Assembly: GCA_965249615.1 (NCBI GenBank)
Contig: CBDFMI010000006.1
Location: forward strand, 62,001-126,000
Origin: G963555815 sp965249615 [NCBI: bacterium]
GTDB lineage: Bacteria > UBA8248 > JACPRG01
Direction of reading: 5' to 3'
Length of the DNA: 64,000 nt
In this document: in pieces, positions 37,012 to 44,859 of the stretch
How the letters are laid out: every line of letters begins with the position of its first letter
Numbering within the stretch: position 1 is the first letter of the stretch
The notes under the pieces: model-generated
What the model was told of the DNA's origin: nothing
The model's input: only the letters and a program-made list of their open reading frames with translations
Database searches by the model: none
Made by a program: the position numbers and the translations under genes

Positions 37012-37203
37012 ATGGACCCCATCGACATCCAGTATCGGCTTAAAAAGAGGGGGATTCTCCAGAACGACCTTGTGCGGCCGGGCCGAAGCGCTTCTCTTAT
37101 TTCTAGGGTCATCCACAGAAAGAAGAAGAGCGCCAGGGCTGAGCGGGCCATTGCCAAGGCCATCGGGGAACCCGTCTCCAAAGTCTTTCCTCGCGCGGCG
37201 TAG
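37012..37203 (+). CDS. ner: Ner-like DNA-binding regulator
   Basis: The 63-residue protein begins DPIDIQYRLKKRGI and continues with a lambda-repressor-like helix-turn-helix (SASLISRVIHRKKKSARAERAIAKAIGEPV). This matches the Ner/Nlp family in length and position as the first rightward gene after the operators. Ner turns down early and repressor promoters after infection. It is basic and has no other domain. Confidence 0.85.
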   Translation: MDPIDIQYRLKKRGILQNDLVRPGRSASLISRVIHRKKKSARAERAIAKAIGEPVSKVFPRAA

Positions 37204-37246
37204 GAAACCATGAAGCAAAAACCCCTGGGGGCTGGAGGTTGAAGCT

Positions 37247-37348
37247 ATGAATTTTCGCCTGTGCCTAAAAGCTAACGCCAAAGGTCATCGGGGGTCAATG
37301 GGAAAAAAGAGCAAGCCCGTGTGCCTGATGGGGGAGGAGGCCAAATGA
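37247..37348 (+). CDS. 33-residue phage early protein
   Basis: A GGAGG ribosome binding site lies 9 nt before the ATG, and the stop overlaps the next ATG by 4 bp (ATGA). The product is basic, with the sequence MNFRLCLKANAKGHRGSMGK at its start. No family is recognised. Coupling on both sides makes it a likely real gene. Confidence 0.5.
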   Translation: MNFRLCLKANAKGHRGSMGKKSKPVCLMGEEAK

Positions 37349-37554
37349 AAAGTCCAAGGAGAACGATGACAGCCCATGAACAGCCGCTTTCGAGGGTCCC
37401 CTGGGCTTGTCGGCCCCCGTTGTGGAGAGAGCCCGTCGTCAGACCGATTGATAGAAGGCGGGCAAGGCTCAAGAGGGCGTTGGTCAAGGCGGCTTTGAGC
37501 TTGGTGCTGTTGGCCGCCTTCTCCGCATACCTCCACATGAGAGGCCTTCTGTGA
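37345..37554 (+). CDS. Small phage membrane protein
   Basis: The 69-residue product from the ATG at 37345 (preceded by GGGGGAGGAGG) has a basic N-terminal half and a C-terminal hydrophobic segment (VKAALSLVLLAAFSAYL). It is probably a tail-anchored inner-membrane protein of the early operon. No family is recognised; host takeover or exclusion roles would be guesses. Confidence 0.55.
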   Translation: MKSPRRTMTAHEQPLSRVPWACRPPLWREPVVRPIDRRRARLKRALVKAALSLVLLAAFSAYLHMRGLL

Positions 37555-37730
37555 ACCAGGGATCAGGCTCTTCGGGCGCATCCTTCCCAATCCCCATTGC
37601 CAAGTCAAACGGTCTTGTGATCCCACCCGGGCCTTCGCATTTTTGGTCCCATGGTTTCCGATGATCCTTGTCACAAGGGAGTGGACGCTATGGGTGATGG
37701 TAAAAGAAAAGACGCTCTGGCCCAGGCGAT

Positions 37731-38510
37731 GTGGAGGGAGAGGTATCGGAGCAGGAGGCCTGGAGACTCCTGGGGGTAGCTCAGGCCTTCAACTGGTCCC
37801 AGAAAGTGGCGAAATTGCCGGCCCTTGTATCCTTAAGTCAAATAAAATCAACGAAGGCATATAAAAAACTGGCGAAACTTCGCCAGTTTCCTTCGAGCTG
37901 GGAGGGTTTTTGTGAGGGGGTTCTTCAAACTCCAAGAAGGACCGTTGATGAGTGGCTTCAAGATCTAGATGACTTTGGTGAGGAGCTCCTAAAGGCCAGA
38001 GACCTTCTGGGGTTTCCTCAATCAAGTCTCCGCCTTCTCCGTGGATTTCCCGCCAATTCAAAGCCGTCTGTAGATGGCAATCACATCGAGATCGCCGGGC
38101 AAAAATATCCGCTCGATCCCAAGCACGCCGACGAGGTCCGGGAAGCCATCGACGGCCTGGTGGCAGGCCTGAAAAAAGAGGCATCCAAAGCCCTCGCCGA
38201 GAAAGGCGCGATCGTTAAAGGGAAAGACAGGGAGATCCGGGGCCTTGTCAATGATTCCGAAGACCTGCTCGAGCAGCTTCGGAGTCTAGGTGTTGACCCG
38301 GACGGCGAGAAACAGGAAGTGCGGGTGGCTGTCGAACAGGCAAAGAAGCTCATCTCCCACGGGATCGCCAAGATGCGGGCGGCTGGAAAATCCATGAACC
38401 CGAAAATCATGGACGAGCTCATGGCCTTCGCCAGCAGCGCGGAGCTGCTGGAGGAAGGGGCGGCCTCTGTTCGTCGACTCATTGAGGAGAGGAAGCTTGC
38501 CGGGGATTGA
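37731..38510 (+). CDS. Phage early protein of unknown function, coiled-coil rich
   Basis: The 259-residue protein starts at a GTG with a weak ribosome binding site. The N-terminal half (EAWRLLGVAQAFNWSQKVAK, then FCEGVLQTPRRTVDEWLQDL) looks like a DNA-binding or adaptor fold; the C-terminal half is mostly amphipathic helix (EAIDGLVAGLKKEASKALAE, VRVAVEQAKKLISHGIAK). I do not recognise it. A better start may be the ATG at 37690 with AAGGGAG upstream. That frame stops at 37779 but joins this one if one G is added to a GGG run around 37736. The 3' end overlaps the transposase start. Confidence 0.6.
   Translation: MEGEVSEQEAWRLLGVAQAFNWSQKVAKLPALVSLSQIKSTKAYKKLAKLRQFPSSWEGFCEGVLQTPRRTVDEWLQDLDDFGEELLKARDLLGFPQSSLRLLRGFPANSKPSVDGNHIEIAGQKYPLDPKHADEVREAIDGLVAGLKKEASKALAEKGAIVKGKDREIRGLVNDSEDLLEQLRSLGVDPDGEKQEVRVAVEQAKKLISHGIAKMRAAGKSMNPKIMDELMAFASSAELLEEGAASVRRLIEERKLAGD
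37866..37889. repeat. Perfect 11-bp inverted repeat inside the 259-residue gene
   Basis: AAACTGGCGAA at 37866-37876 is followed, after AC, by its reverse complement. It could be a protein-binding site or an attenuating hairpin in the early transcript. Confidence 0.55.
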
Positions 38511-40067
38511 CCCATCAGTTCTTGAGGAGATCCGAAGGGAGCACCGAGGAGCTCCACACGGGTCGAAGGTGGCCGTCATAGAGAGGTGGGCCAGCGCCCT
38601 CAGGGTAGACCCCGACACGGTATGGAACCGTCTCAAGAAAGGGAACGCCCGAACCCGCCAGAGAAGAAACGATGCAGGGCAAACGTCAATCCCGGAGTCG
38701 GTGATCAAGGCGATTGCGGGGTTCAAGCTCAGGGCCCGGCAATTCGGTGGTAGGGGGCTCACAACGGAAGACGCCTACGGGCAGGCGGTTGACGCAGGGC
38801 TCGCCCCTAGAGGGTTGTCCCTCTCGAACATTGACCGCGTGACTCGGGAGATGGGGCTTTCGAAGAGACGCCCTTTCGCCAGATTCCAGGCGGAGGACCC
38901 GAACGAAAGGCACCAGGTTGACTTCTCCGGCTCGGAGTATCTCATTCCCGTGAAAGTGGACGGGGAGTGGTTTGCAGAAGTGCGAGCGCAGGGAGAAGAG
39001 TATAAGAACCGCCCCAGGAAAGAGCGGATGCGGTTCTGGGTGGTCTCGCTGGTGGACGACTACTCCCGCTTCATGCGGGCGGCTTATGTGCTGTCCCCTG
39101 GCGAATCTGCGGTCGCCCTCGTCCAGTTCTTACAGGCGGCGTGGCGCAGGCGACCCGGGTCTGAGTTTTGCGGAATACCCGAAATCATCCAGACGGATAA
39201 CGGGCCATCGTTCAAATCCGAAGCCTTCAGGACGATGGTGAGCATGATCCCCGGCATGAAACACGACCCCTCCAAGCGGCCTGGACACAAAGAGCGGCAG
39301 GGAAAGGTGGAGAGCTCCTTCAGGCAGATATGGAGGCGCTTTGAGCTCCTGTTCATCTCTGGCGGCCTGGTGGGGGAACGAATCCCGCTTGAATATCTTC
39401 AGAGCAGCTTCGAAGAGTGGCAGGACGAATGGAACCGGAGGCGGCCCCGTTTTTCAAGGCCAAAAGCAAGGCCGATGTCTGGCGGGAAATTAAAGAGGTC
39501 CGGGAGGTCCCAAAGGATCTTTTGTCTCTCACCTACCGTAAGGAGAGCAGGAAGGTGGGGGCCGACGGGACGGTGTCGTTCCAGGGAGACATCTATCGCG
39601 TTTCTGCTGAGCTGATCGGCAATCGGGTCACCCTGCACTACAACCTCCTCGGGGACATCACGGCTGTGGGGCCTGATGGCAATAGCTATGAATGCCTGCC
39701 GATTGTTCCGACCTTCTCATGGCCCATGAAAGACAGAAAGGCGCTGCACGATCAGGCGCTTTCACTCATCAAGGGGAAGAAGCTCCTGCCGCAGTTCGGA
39801 CAACGCAAGGAACACAAGGTTGCCTACCTACCTGTCCCGTCCAAATCGGTTGAGCCGACCGTTCCCTTCGGCCCGGCGGTCTTCGCCTCGAAGGAGGAGG
39901 CGGCAATCGAGATTGGGCGGATCATCGAGGGAGCAGTCGGGCGACTCCCGAAATTCTTGCAGGATCGCGTGGATGATTTTCTAGGGGAGGGCTTGGAGGT
40001 CGAGAGGGTCCGGGGATTCGCAAACGATCTTAGGGACGCCATTGACGAAATGGCCGCAAGCGGCTGA
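38497..40067 (+). pseudogene. MuA-type DDE transposase, split by a -1 frameshift
   Basis: The gene spans about 523 residues. The first frame (to 39615) has a helical DNA-binding N-terminus and an integrase core with all three acidic residues: D142 in HQVDFSGSEY, D234 in IQTDNGPSFKS and E272 in QGKVESSFRQIW. The second frame (from about 39450 to 40067) is the Mu-type C-terminal barrel, KAKSKADVWREIKE through TLHYNLLGD, plus the tail that in Mu contacts MuB. The break is at the C4/T5 runs (39445-39454); one extra base joins the frames. The TTG at 38497 has GAGGAGAGG just upstream. As read, catalytic residues are kept but the C-terminal domain is lost. Confidence 0.88.
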
Positions 40068-40081
40068 GGGAGGCGAGACGA

Positions 40082-41140
40082 ATGGCACTTGACTATGAAG
40101 TGTTAGAGCACTTCGGGCTCGGGCGCGACCCCTTCAGGATACCCGACGCGGACGCCTCGCTTTTTGAGACGCGGGACATGCGACGCGTAGGCAATCTTGT
40201 GAAGGGGCTGGTCAGGGACCGTGGAATATCCGCCGTTGTAGGCCAGTGGGGTCAAGGGAAAAGCGTTTCCGTCGAGCATGCCTTAAAACCCCACAAACAC
40301 ACTATCGTCGCCCGTCCCGTCATCACGGACTTTCAGAACATAAGTCCACGGGCAATCTTCGAGAGCCTCCTTGATGCGATGGGCTATCAAAACCTGGAGG
40401 GCCTGGAACTCCCAAGCCGGAAGATGCCCAGGAGCCAGACAGCTCTAAACGATTTCATGAGGCAGGTCCTTGGTTATCACGCCGAGCGCAAAACGTCAGT
40501 CGTCCTCGTCCTGGAAGAAGCCCACGACCTCAGATATCACATCATGCGAGGCCTCAAGACATTGGTCGAGATGAAGTGGAGGCGGTGGCGACCCCTTCTC
40601 TCAGTTCTCCTCGTCGGGCATCAACAGTTGGAGCGGAACTTGAGGTTGTGGCCCGAGGTGGGGAAGCGGACGACCACCCTCCACCTTCGCGGACTCAGTA
40701 AGAAAGAGTGCCACAACTATCTAGGCTTCCTCCTGTCGAACGATGGGGCAAGGAAGGTCTTCGAGGAGGGCGCGATTGACGCGCTCCACAGCCTCAGCGG
40801 CGCTCCCCTCATCATCAATGCCTACGCCGCAGAGGGGATGGACCGAGCCATGAGAGCTGGCAGAAAGCTCGTGACGCCCGGCGACGTGATGGGGGGGAAC
40901 GGAGAGGCTGCGGCGATCAACCTGGATGTGTTGTGGGAAGAGGCAAGAAGGCTCGGCATCGAGCAGGTCGATGTATCAAAGTCGCTCTCAGCCGCCGGGA
41001 AGAAGGGCTTCAGCAGGTCAACGGTGTCCCTGCTCATTGGCGGGCAGTATCGATCAGACCAGGAAGGGAAAAAGAGGAGAGACGTCACTATCACTCTCAA
41101 CAAGCTGATCGAGGCGAGACGCCAGGGGCGGGCAGCGTGA
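40082..41140 (+). CDS. MuB-type transposition ATPase
   Basis: The 352-residue AAA+ ATPase has Walker A GQWGQGKS at residues 54-61 and Walker B VVLVLEEAHDL, in the ExeA/MuB/TniB family. The start FGLGRDPFRIPDADASLFET is typical of this family. MuB binds DNA, chooses targets and activates the transposase, and gives target immunity in Mu. It begins 14 bp after the transposase stop with GAGGGAGGCGAG upstream, and its stop overlaps the next small frame as GTGA. Confidence 0.9.
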   Translation: MALDYEVLEHFGLGRDPFRIPDADASLFETRDMRRVGNLVKGLVRDRGISAVVGQWGQGKSVSVEHALKPHKHTIVARPVITDFQNISPRAIFESLLDAMGYQNLEGLELPSRKMPRSQTALNDFMRQVLGYHAERKTSVVLVLEEAHDLRYHIMRGLKTLVEMKWRRWRPLLSVLLVGHQQLERNLRLWPEVGKRTTTLHLRGLSKKECHNYLGFLLSNDGARKVFEEGAIDALHSLSGAPLIINAYAAEGMDRAMRAGRKLVTPGDVMGGNGEAAAINLDVLWEEARRLGIEQVDVSKSLSAAGKKGFSRSTVSLLIGGQYRSDQEGKKRRDVTITLNKLIEARRQGRAA

Positions 41141-41526
41141 GGATTCGGACCGGGGGCTTAGGGAGAAACGGCAGCCCTCAGCGGGAAGAGGGAAAGGCGG
41201 TGTTTCTGGGACACTGCCGCCACGATGAGAAGGTTCCCGACGGCCCCCGAGTTTTTGTGATGAGACTTGGCCTGGGTTCCTGCTGGGTTCAGGAGAGGGT
41301 GTTGTGGTTGAAGAGGCCACGCCAAGATCGCTCTCGGGGTGCGGTGATTAAAGGACACCCTCCCCGCCCAGGGCAAGACCGAATAGGCGGACAAAGATTC
41401 CTGTGGAGCCCTGGAAGCACCGGGGGGAGCGTGGGCGGCTGGTGGTGGCCGAACACGGCTCTGGGGCCGGGGGCAACGTTGTCACCCTTCGGCTCCGCCC
41501 AGGAATTATCTGGAGTGGCAGCGTGA
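41137..41526 (+). CDS. Unrecognised 129-residue phage protein
   Basis: The GTG start overlaps the MuB stop (GTGA), and the stop overlaps the next small frame in the same way. The product is very rich in Gly, Arg and Trp (for example GGSVGGWWWPNTALGPGATL), with low complexity and no recognised family. The DNA contains imperfect repeats of about 130 bp. By position it lies where Mu has kil. Translational coupling is the best support for coding. Confidence 0.35.
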   Translation: MRIRTGGLGRNGSPQREEGKAVFLGHCRHDEKVPDGPRVFVMRLGLGSCWVQERVLWLKRPRQDRSRGAVIKGHPPRPGQDRIGGQRFLWSPGSTGGSVGGWWWPNTALGPGATLSPFGSAQELSGVAA

Positions 41527-41648
41527 TCATCTGGGTCCCCGGAGAGAACCGGGGGGAGCGTGGACATCACGGAAAACGGGATGGGGAGGCCATTGCTCTG
41601 GGGCATGGGAAGACGGACGACGGCACCCGGCCCCGCCCAGGCCTTTAA
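41417..41648. repeat. Imperfect tandem repeat of about 130 bp
   Basis: The string ACCGGGGGGAGCGTGG occurs near 41420 and again near 41550. Each copy is followed at similar distance by CTCTGGGG and then by a CGCCCAGG element (near 41497 and 41634). A third, weaker CCGCCCAGG copy lies near 41367. The repeat spans the two coupled small frames. Confidence 0.5.
41523..41648 (+). CDS. 41-residue coupled phage frame
   Basis: GTG overlaps the preceding stop (GTGA). The product (start VIIWVPGENRGERGHHGKRD) repeats part of the sequence type seen upstream in another frame. No family is seen. It may be a by-product of the tandem repeat. Confidence 0.25.
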   Translation: MIIWVPGENRGERGHHGKRDGEAIALGHGKTDDGTRPRPGL

Positions 41649-41669
41649 CCGGGGGGGAGGAGAAGCAGC

Positions 41670-42191
41670 ATGGGACGCGAAAAGCCGCAACCTGAACCTG
41701 AGTTTAAGACCTTCGAGGAGGCCGACCAGACCCTGATGAACATCAGGGGCATTGAGGGGCGCTTGGCGACCCTCCAGGCTTCCCACGATCACAAGCTCGC
41801 AAAATTAAGAGATGAGCACCAGGAGAGGGCTGAGCCCCTTCTGGGGCAGAAGAAGAACCTCGAAAAAGGCCTTCTGGAATTTGCTGTTTTCAACAGAGAG
41901 TTCTTCGAGAAAAAGAAGACCTGGCCGGGGGCACATGGCGAGATGGGGTTCCGTCTGTCGACGAAGGTTGTTTTCCGGCGCGGATTCAACGGAGACAAAG
42001 TCGTCGGCCTGCTCAAGAAAATGGGCTTGAAGCGTTGCATCCACATCAAAGAGACCCCCGACAAAGAAGCCATGAGGAATCTCACCGCAGAGCAGATCGC
42101 CCGCGTGGGGGCTTCCGTCAAGAGCGAAGACGGTTTTTGGTATGAGACCAAGAAGGACCTCCCCGCTGAGAACCCGAAGGACGCGGCTTGA
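41670..42191 (+). CDS. gam: Host-nuclease inhibitor Gam
   Basis: The 173-residue protein matches the Mu Gam-like family: a long helical N-terminal half (LMNIRGIEGRLATLQASHDH, then LRDEHQERAEPLLGQKKNLEK) followed by HGEMGFRLSTKVVFRRGF and IHIKETPDKEAMRNLT. Gam binds double-stranded DNA ends, as Ku does, and blocks RecBCD or AddAB. The host here encodes AddAB at 17515-24323, a plausible target. GGGGGAGGAG precedes the ATG. Confidence 0.9.
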   Translation: MGREKPQPEPEFKTFEEADQTLMNIRGIEGRLATLQASHDHKLAKLRDEHQERAEPLLGQKKNLEKGLLEFAVFNREFFEKKKTWPGAHGEMGFRLSTKVVFRRGFNGDKVVGLLKKMGLKRCIHIKETPDKEAMRNLTAEQIARVGASVKSEDGFWYETKKDLPAENPKDAA

Positions 42192-42598
42192 CAAAGCTCG
42201 CAGTGCCGGATAGCGCCGGGCCTTCTCAACCGGAGCTCCTGTTCCCCTCCGGGCCCGAGATGACTGAAACAGAGGAGGCGGTGTGGGCGGTTGTTCAGGC
42301 GCGGCGTGGCCGCAGTAAGGCCATACAGGTCAAGGCCCTCGCTAAGATCCTGGACAGGTCGGAGAGGAAGGTAAGAGCAGCGGTGGCAAATCTCATCAAG
42401 GTCCACGGAGTAGCCATCGGTTCTGCGGTCGAGCCCCCGGAAGGGTATTACGTCATTACCGATCCCCAAGAACTGGAAGATGTTTATCAGTCGCTACTTC
42501 ATCGTGCGATGGCCGTCCTTGTGAGAGCAGCCAGCATCAAGAACGCCTCCCTGGAGGAGGTGTTTGGACAGATCAGGATTGGGATGGGAGGGAGCTGA
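42188..42598 (+). CDS. Winged-helix phage protein of unknown role
   Basis: The 136-residue product starts at a TTG that overlaps the gam stop by 4 bp. Residues 30-85 look like a winged helix (VKALAKILDRSERKVRAAVANL, then YVITDPQELEDVY) as found in phage regulators and replication accessory proteins. No named family is certain. It is followed directly by the adenine methylase gene. Confidence 0.6.
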   Translation: MTKLAVPDSAGPSQPELLFPSGPEMTETEEAVWAVVQARRGRSKAIQVKALAKILDRSERKVRAAVANLIKVHGVAIGSAVEPPEGYYVITDPQELEDVYQSLLHRAMAVLVRAASIKNASLEEVFGQIRIGMGGS

Positions 42599-43043
42599 TG
42601 AACAAAGGCCTCTTCAGTAGCAACGGAACAGAATACGAAACCCCCGGCTGGCTCTTCGAGGAGCTCAACCGGGAGTTCCAATTCACACTGGACCCCTGCT
42701 CGACCAAAGACAACGCGAAGTGCCAGAGGTTCTTCACGACCGACGACAACGGCCTCCTGAAGGATTGGGGGCACGATCGGGTCTTTATGAACCCCCCATA
42801 CGGGCGGGAGATCCGCGATTGGCTCCGCAAGGCATTGAATGCTTCGCGGGCAGGGGCGCTGGTCGTGTGCCTGCTCCCGGCCAGGACCGACACGAGCTGG
42901 TGGCACGAGTATGCGATGAGAGGGGAGATCCGCTTCATCGAGGGCAGGCTGAGGTTTAAGACGCCAAAGGGCAAAGAGGGGCCGCGCCCTTTCCGTCCGC
43001 CATCGTCATCTTCCGGCGATGGACTTCTCTCAGGGCCACATGA
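42598..43043 (+). pseudogene. Phage DNA N-6-adenine methyltransferase, frameshifted near its C-terminus
   Basis: The protein begins MNKGLFSSNGTEYETPGWLF and has DPCSTKDNAKCQRFFT and the catalytic NPPY in RVFMNPPYGREI, the pattern of the Dam-like phage methyltransferases (PF05869). One G added to the GGGG run at 42978-42981 gives the expected ending PFPSAIVIFRRWTSLRAT and a stop at 43041-43043. As read, the frame shifts and runs into the next gene to 43620, creating an apparent 340-residue methylase-hydrolase fusion. The catalytic part lies before the break. Confidence 0.82.
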
Positions 43044-43050
43044 GGTCGCA

Positions 43051-43620
43051 ATGATCACCATCTCCGGCAGGACATTCAATCGAGAGGTCCAGGAGCTCAC
43101 GCTGGAGGACCTCGCCTATCATCTGGGTCTGATCAACCGGTGGGCTGGAATCGCGCCAGGATGGAGCGTTCTGGACCACTCACTCTTCGTCGCGGAACTG
43201 GCAAAGCGACAGGGATTGAGCGACGAGACTATCGAGACGGCCCTCTTCCACGATGCCCACGAAATCATCACAGGGGACGTTCCACGTCCTTGGAAAACAG
43301 ATGCGGTCCGAATTCTGTGCAATGAGATTCAGGCGCTCATAGAGAGAGCCCTCAGAATTCCACCCCCTCAGTGGGGCGTTCGTTTCGTTGTGAGCATTCT
43401 GGACAACCACGCCCTTGCTGCTGAGTCATATCTCGTCATTGCCCCCTCTGCGGCATTTGAAGCCAGGAGTCATTTCGACCCGAGGCCGGAAGACCTTAAA
43501 GCCCTTGAGGAATACCGAAGCAGAGACACATGCCCTGAAGCGGATTTTATTGGGTTGGCCACTGATCTGAGAAGGCGAAGAAACGATCAGGTCCTGGCCG
43601 AGGCGGGGGCTGCCGAATGA
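43051..43620 (+). CDS. HD-domain hydrolase (YfbR-like nucleotidase)
   Basis: The ATG at 43051 has GAGGT at good spacing and starts the 189-residue protein with MITISGRTFNREVQELTLED, as in phage YfbR-like proteins. The HD motif is in TALFHDAHEIITGDVPRPWK, with a further His in SVLDHSLFVAEL. Such enzymes cleave deoxynucleoside monophosphates and may adjust nucleotide pools during replication. It is in frame with the frameshifted methylase upstream but has its own start signals. Confidence 0.85.
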   Translation: MITISGRTFNREVQELTLEDLAYHLGLINRWAGIAPGWSVLDHSLFVAELAKRQGLSDETIETALFHDAHEIITGDVPRPWKTDAVRILCNEIQALIERALRIPPPQWGVRFVVSILDNHALAAESYLVIAPSAAFEARSHFDPRPEDLKALEEYRSRDTCPEADFIGLATDLRRRRNDQVLAEAGAAE

Positions 43621-43787
43621 ACTGGTGGCTAGCGATAGGGGTTTTCGCAAACCTGAAGTGCATGGAAAAGATTTCGCTCAGGGGAACCCAGAGGGCTTTG
43701 GAGAACTGGGAACAGATCCCCGCCCTGAATAGGAAGATTTTAATCTGGGCGGTCCTTGCCGCTGTTTCTTTCGGGCTGGCGTTTTGA
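43617..43787 (+). CDS. 56-residue phage membrane protein
   Basis: The ATG overlaps the HD hydrolase stop (ATGA). The product has hydrophobic stretches at both ends (NWWLAIGVFANL and ILIWAVLAAVSFGLAF), so it is a small membrane protein. No family is recognised. Confidence 0.55.
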   Translation: MNWWLAIGVFANLKCMEKISLRGTQRALENWEQIPALNRKILIWAVLAAVSFGLAF

Positions 43788-43915
43788 TGAGAAGAGGGCG
43801 GCCCTTAATTCCCGTGGCCACCGGCACAGGAACCGAACCCTACGTCTCACCCCAAACCCTGAGCGTAGATCGGGTCGTCCTCTCTCAAATCCATAAGGGG
43901 AAGGATGGGGGATGA
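43787..43915 (+). CDS. 42-residue coupled phage protein
   Basis: The ATG shares a base with the previous stop (TGATG) and the stop overlaps the next ATG. The product is soluble and unrecognised (LIPVATGTGTEPYVSPQTLS). Coupling is the main support. Confidence 0.4.
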   Translation: MRRGRPLIPVATGTGTEPYVSPQTLSVDRVVLSQIHKGKDGG

Positions 43916-44025
43916 GGCCCCAGGAGTATTGCCCCACTTGCGGGTGTGTCCGTGAGGTCATCCGCATCAAGGGGAAAGACTATTGCCGGGAGTGCGGGAT
44001 GCTCCTGGCGACGTGCTGTGATTAA
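43912..44025 (+). CDS. 37-residue zinc-ribbon protein
   Basis: Two CxxC pairs, CPTC and CREC, spaced 15 residues apart give a complete minimal zinc ribbon. AAGGGGAAGG lies upstream and the ATG overlaps the previous stop. Such small zinc ribbons in phages are often regulators, but none is named here. Confidence 0.55.
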   Translation: MRPQEYCPTCGCVREVIRIKGKDYCRECGMLLATCCD

Positions 44026-44034
44026 GGAGGCGCG

Positions 44035-44510
44035 ATGAGCCGTTTGCCCGGCTTCATGCCCTCGGTAAAGAGTGCGGGCTGAACCATGAGGGGCTTAGGG
44101 AGGCGGCTGGAGTCAAGAGCCTTCGGCAGCTCTCAAGCAAGCAGCTCCGCGAAGCTGAGGCGCACCTGGAGGCCCCTGTCAGGAAAGCATCGAGCCAAAG
44201 GCGACCGGCTCAAAGAGGCGGGCCGGACGACCCTCGGAACATCGGGCCGAGAGAGCGCGGGATACGGGGGATCGTCATCGGGGGAAGGTATCGGGCCTTC
44301 GCGTCTCAAAGGGTTCGTGGAAAGGTGCTGCACTATTTTTACAGGCTCAGGAGAAGGCGCTGGACGAGGAAGAGGTTCGAAGGCCTTATCCGGCACATCA
44401 CGAAAAACCGGACGGGAAACGTGGACCACCTCCTCCACGTCGAAGCGACGGCCATCATCAAGGCAGCGCAGGATCATCTGAGGGCTCCGGCCAACGTCGA
44501 TCATTCCTGA
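44035..44510 (+). pseudogene. gemA: GemA-like protein (DUF1018), start region frameshifted
   Basis: The frame ending at 44510 encodes HALGKECGLNHEGLREAAGV, then SLRQLSSKQLREAEAHL, and a C-terminal half ending in RRRWTRKRFEGLIRHITKN, the two-part pattern of Mu GemA (gp16). This frame has no start codon of its own. The ATG at 44035, behind GGAGGCGCG, is out of frame, and adding one T to the TTT run at 44043-44045 joins it as MSRFARLHALGKECG. GemA in Mu affects host gene expression and supercoiling. Confidence 0.75.
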
Positions 44511-44520
44511 CCTCTGCCCG

Positions 44521-44691
44521 GTGTGGCGAGCCGCCAGGCTCCTCGGCCTGAGCGAACGGACCATCAGAAGGTATTGCGAGCAGGGGGCACTGAAGGCCAT
44601 CAAGGTCCCAGGCGGGCAGTGGAGAGTCAAAGGACAATCGCTGAGAGCCCTGGTAGACGGCGATGGAAAAACAGAAGCCGTGAAGCAGTGA
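44521..44691 (+). CDS. Excisionase/MerR-like helix-turn-helix protein
   Basis: The 56-residue product VWRAARLLGLSERTIRRYCE continues with QGALKAIKVPGGQWRVKGQSL, the full helix-turn-helix plus wing of excisionase-family DNA-binding proteins. The GTG at 44521 lacks a clear ribosome binding site, so the true start could be a rarer codon just upstream. It lies at the end of the early operon and could regulate late genes. Confidence 0.6.
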   Translation: MWRAARLLGLSERTIRRYCEQGALKAIKVPGGQWRVKGQSLRALVDGDGKTEAVKQ

Positions 44692-44859
44692 ATCCCACCC
44701 CTTGTTGCTCGAAAAATCAGAAATACAAGATGTAGACCCCGCTTAAATCGCATTTTACCGGACAACACGGACATCTCGGACAGCGACGCCTTCCAATCCT
44801 CGTAAGTCTCACTGATATTCAAAGTCAGGAAGAAGTGCAGGTGGCTAAGGAGGGCTGAC
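44692..44859 (+). promoter_or_regulatory. Gap before the lysis and head genes with three 9-bp-spaced repeats
   Basis: This 168-bp non-coding stretch separates early from late genes. CGGACA occurs three times at exact 9-bp period, at 44759, 44768 and 44777. Mu-like phages need an activator for late promoters, and this is the best candidate site. I see no clear -35/-10 pair. Confidence 0.4.

Noticed and set aside
42598-43620. A natural methylase-HD hydrolase fusion
   Set aside because: The join region (RPFRPPSSSSGDGLL) is out of frame; one added G restores a normal methylase end and stop, and the hydrolase has its own start site.
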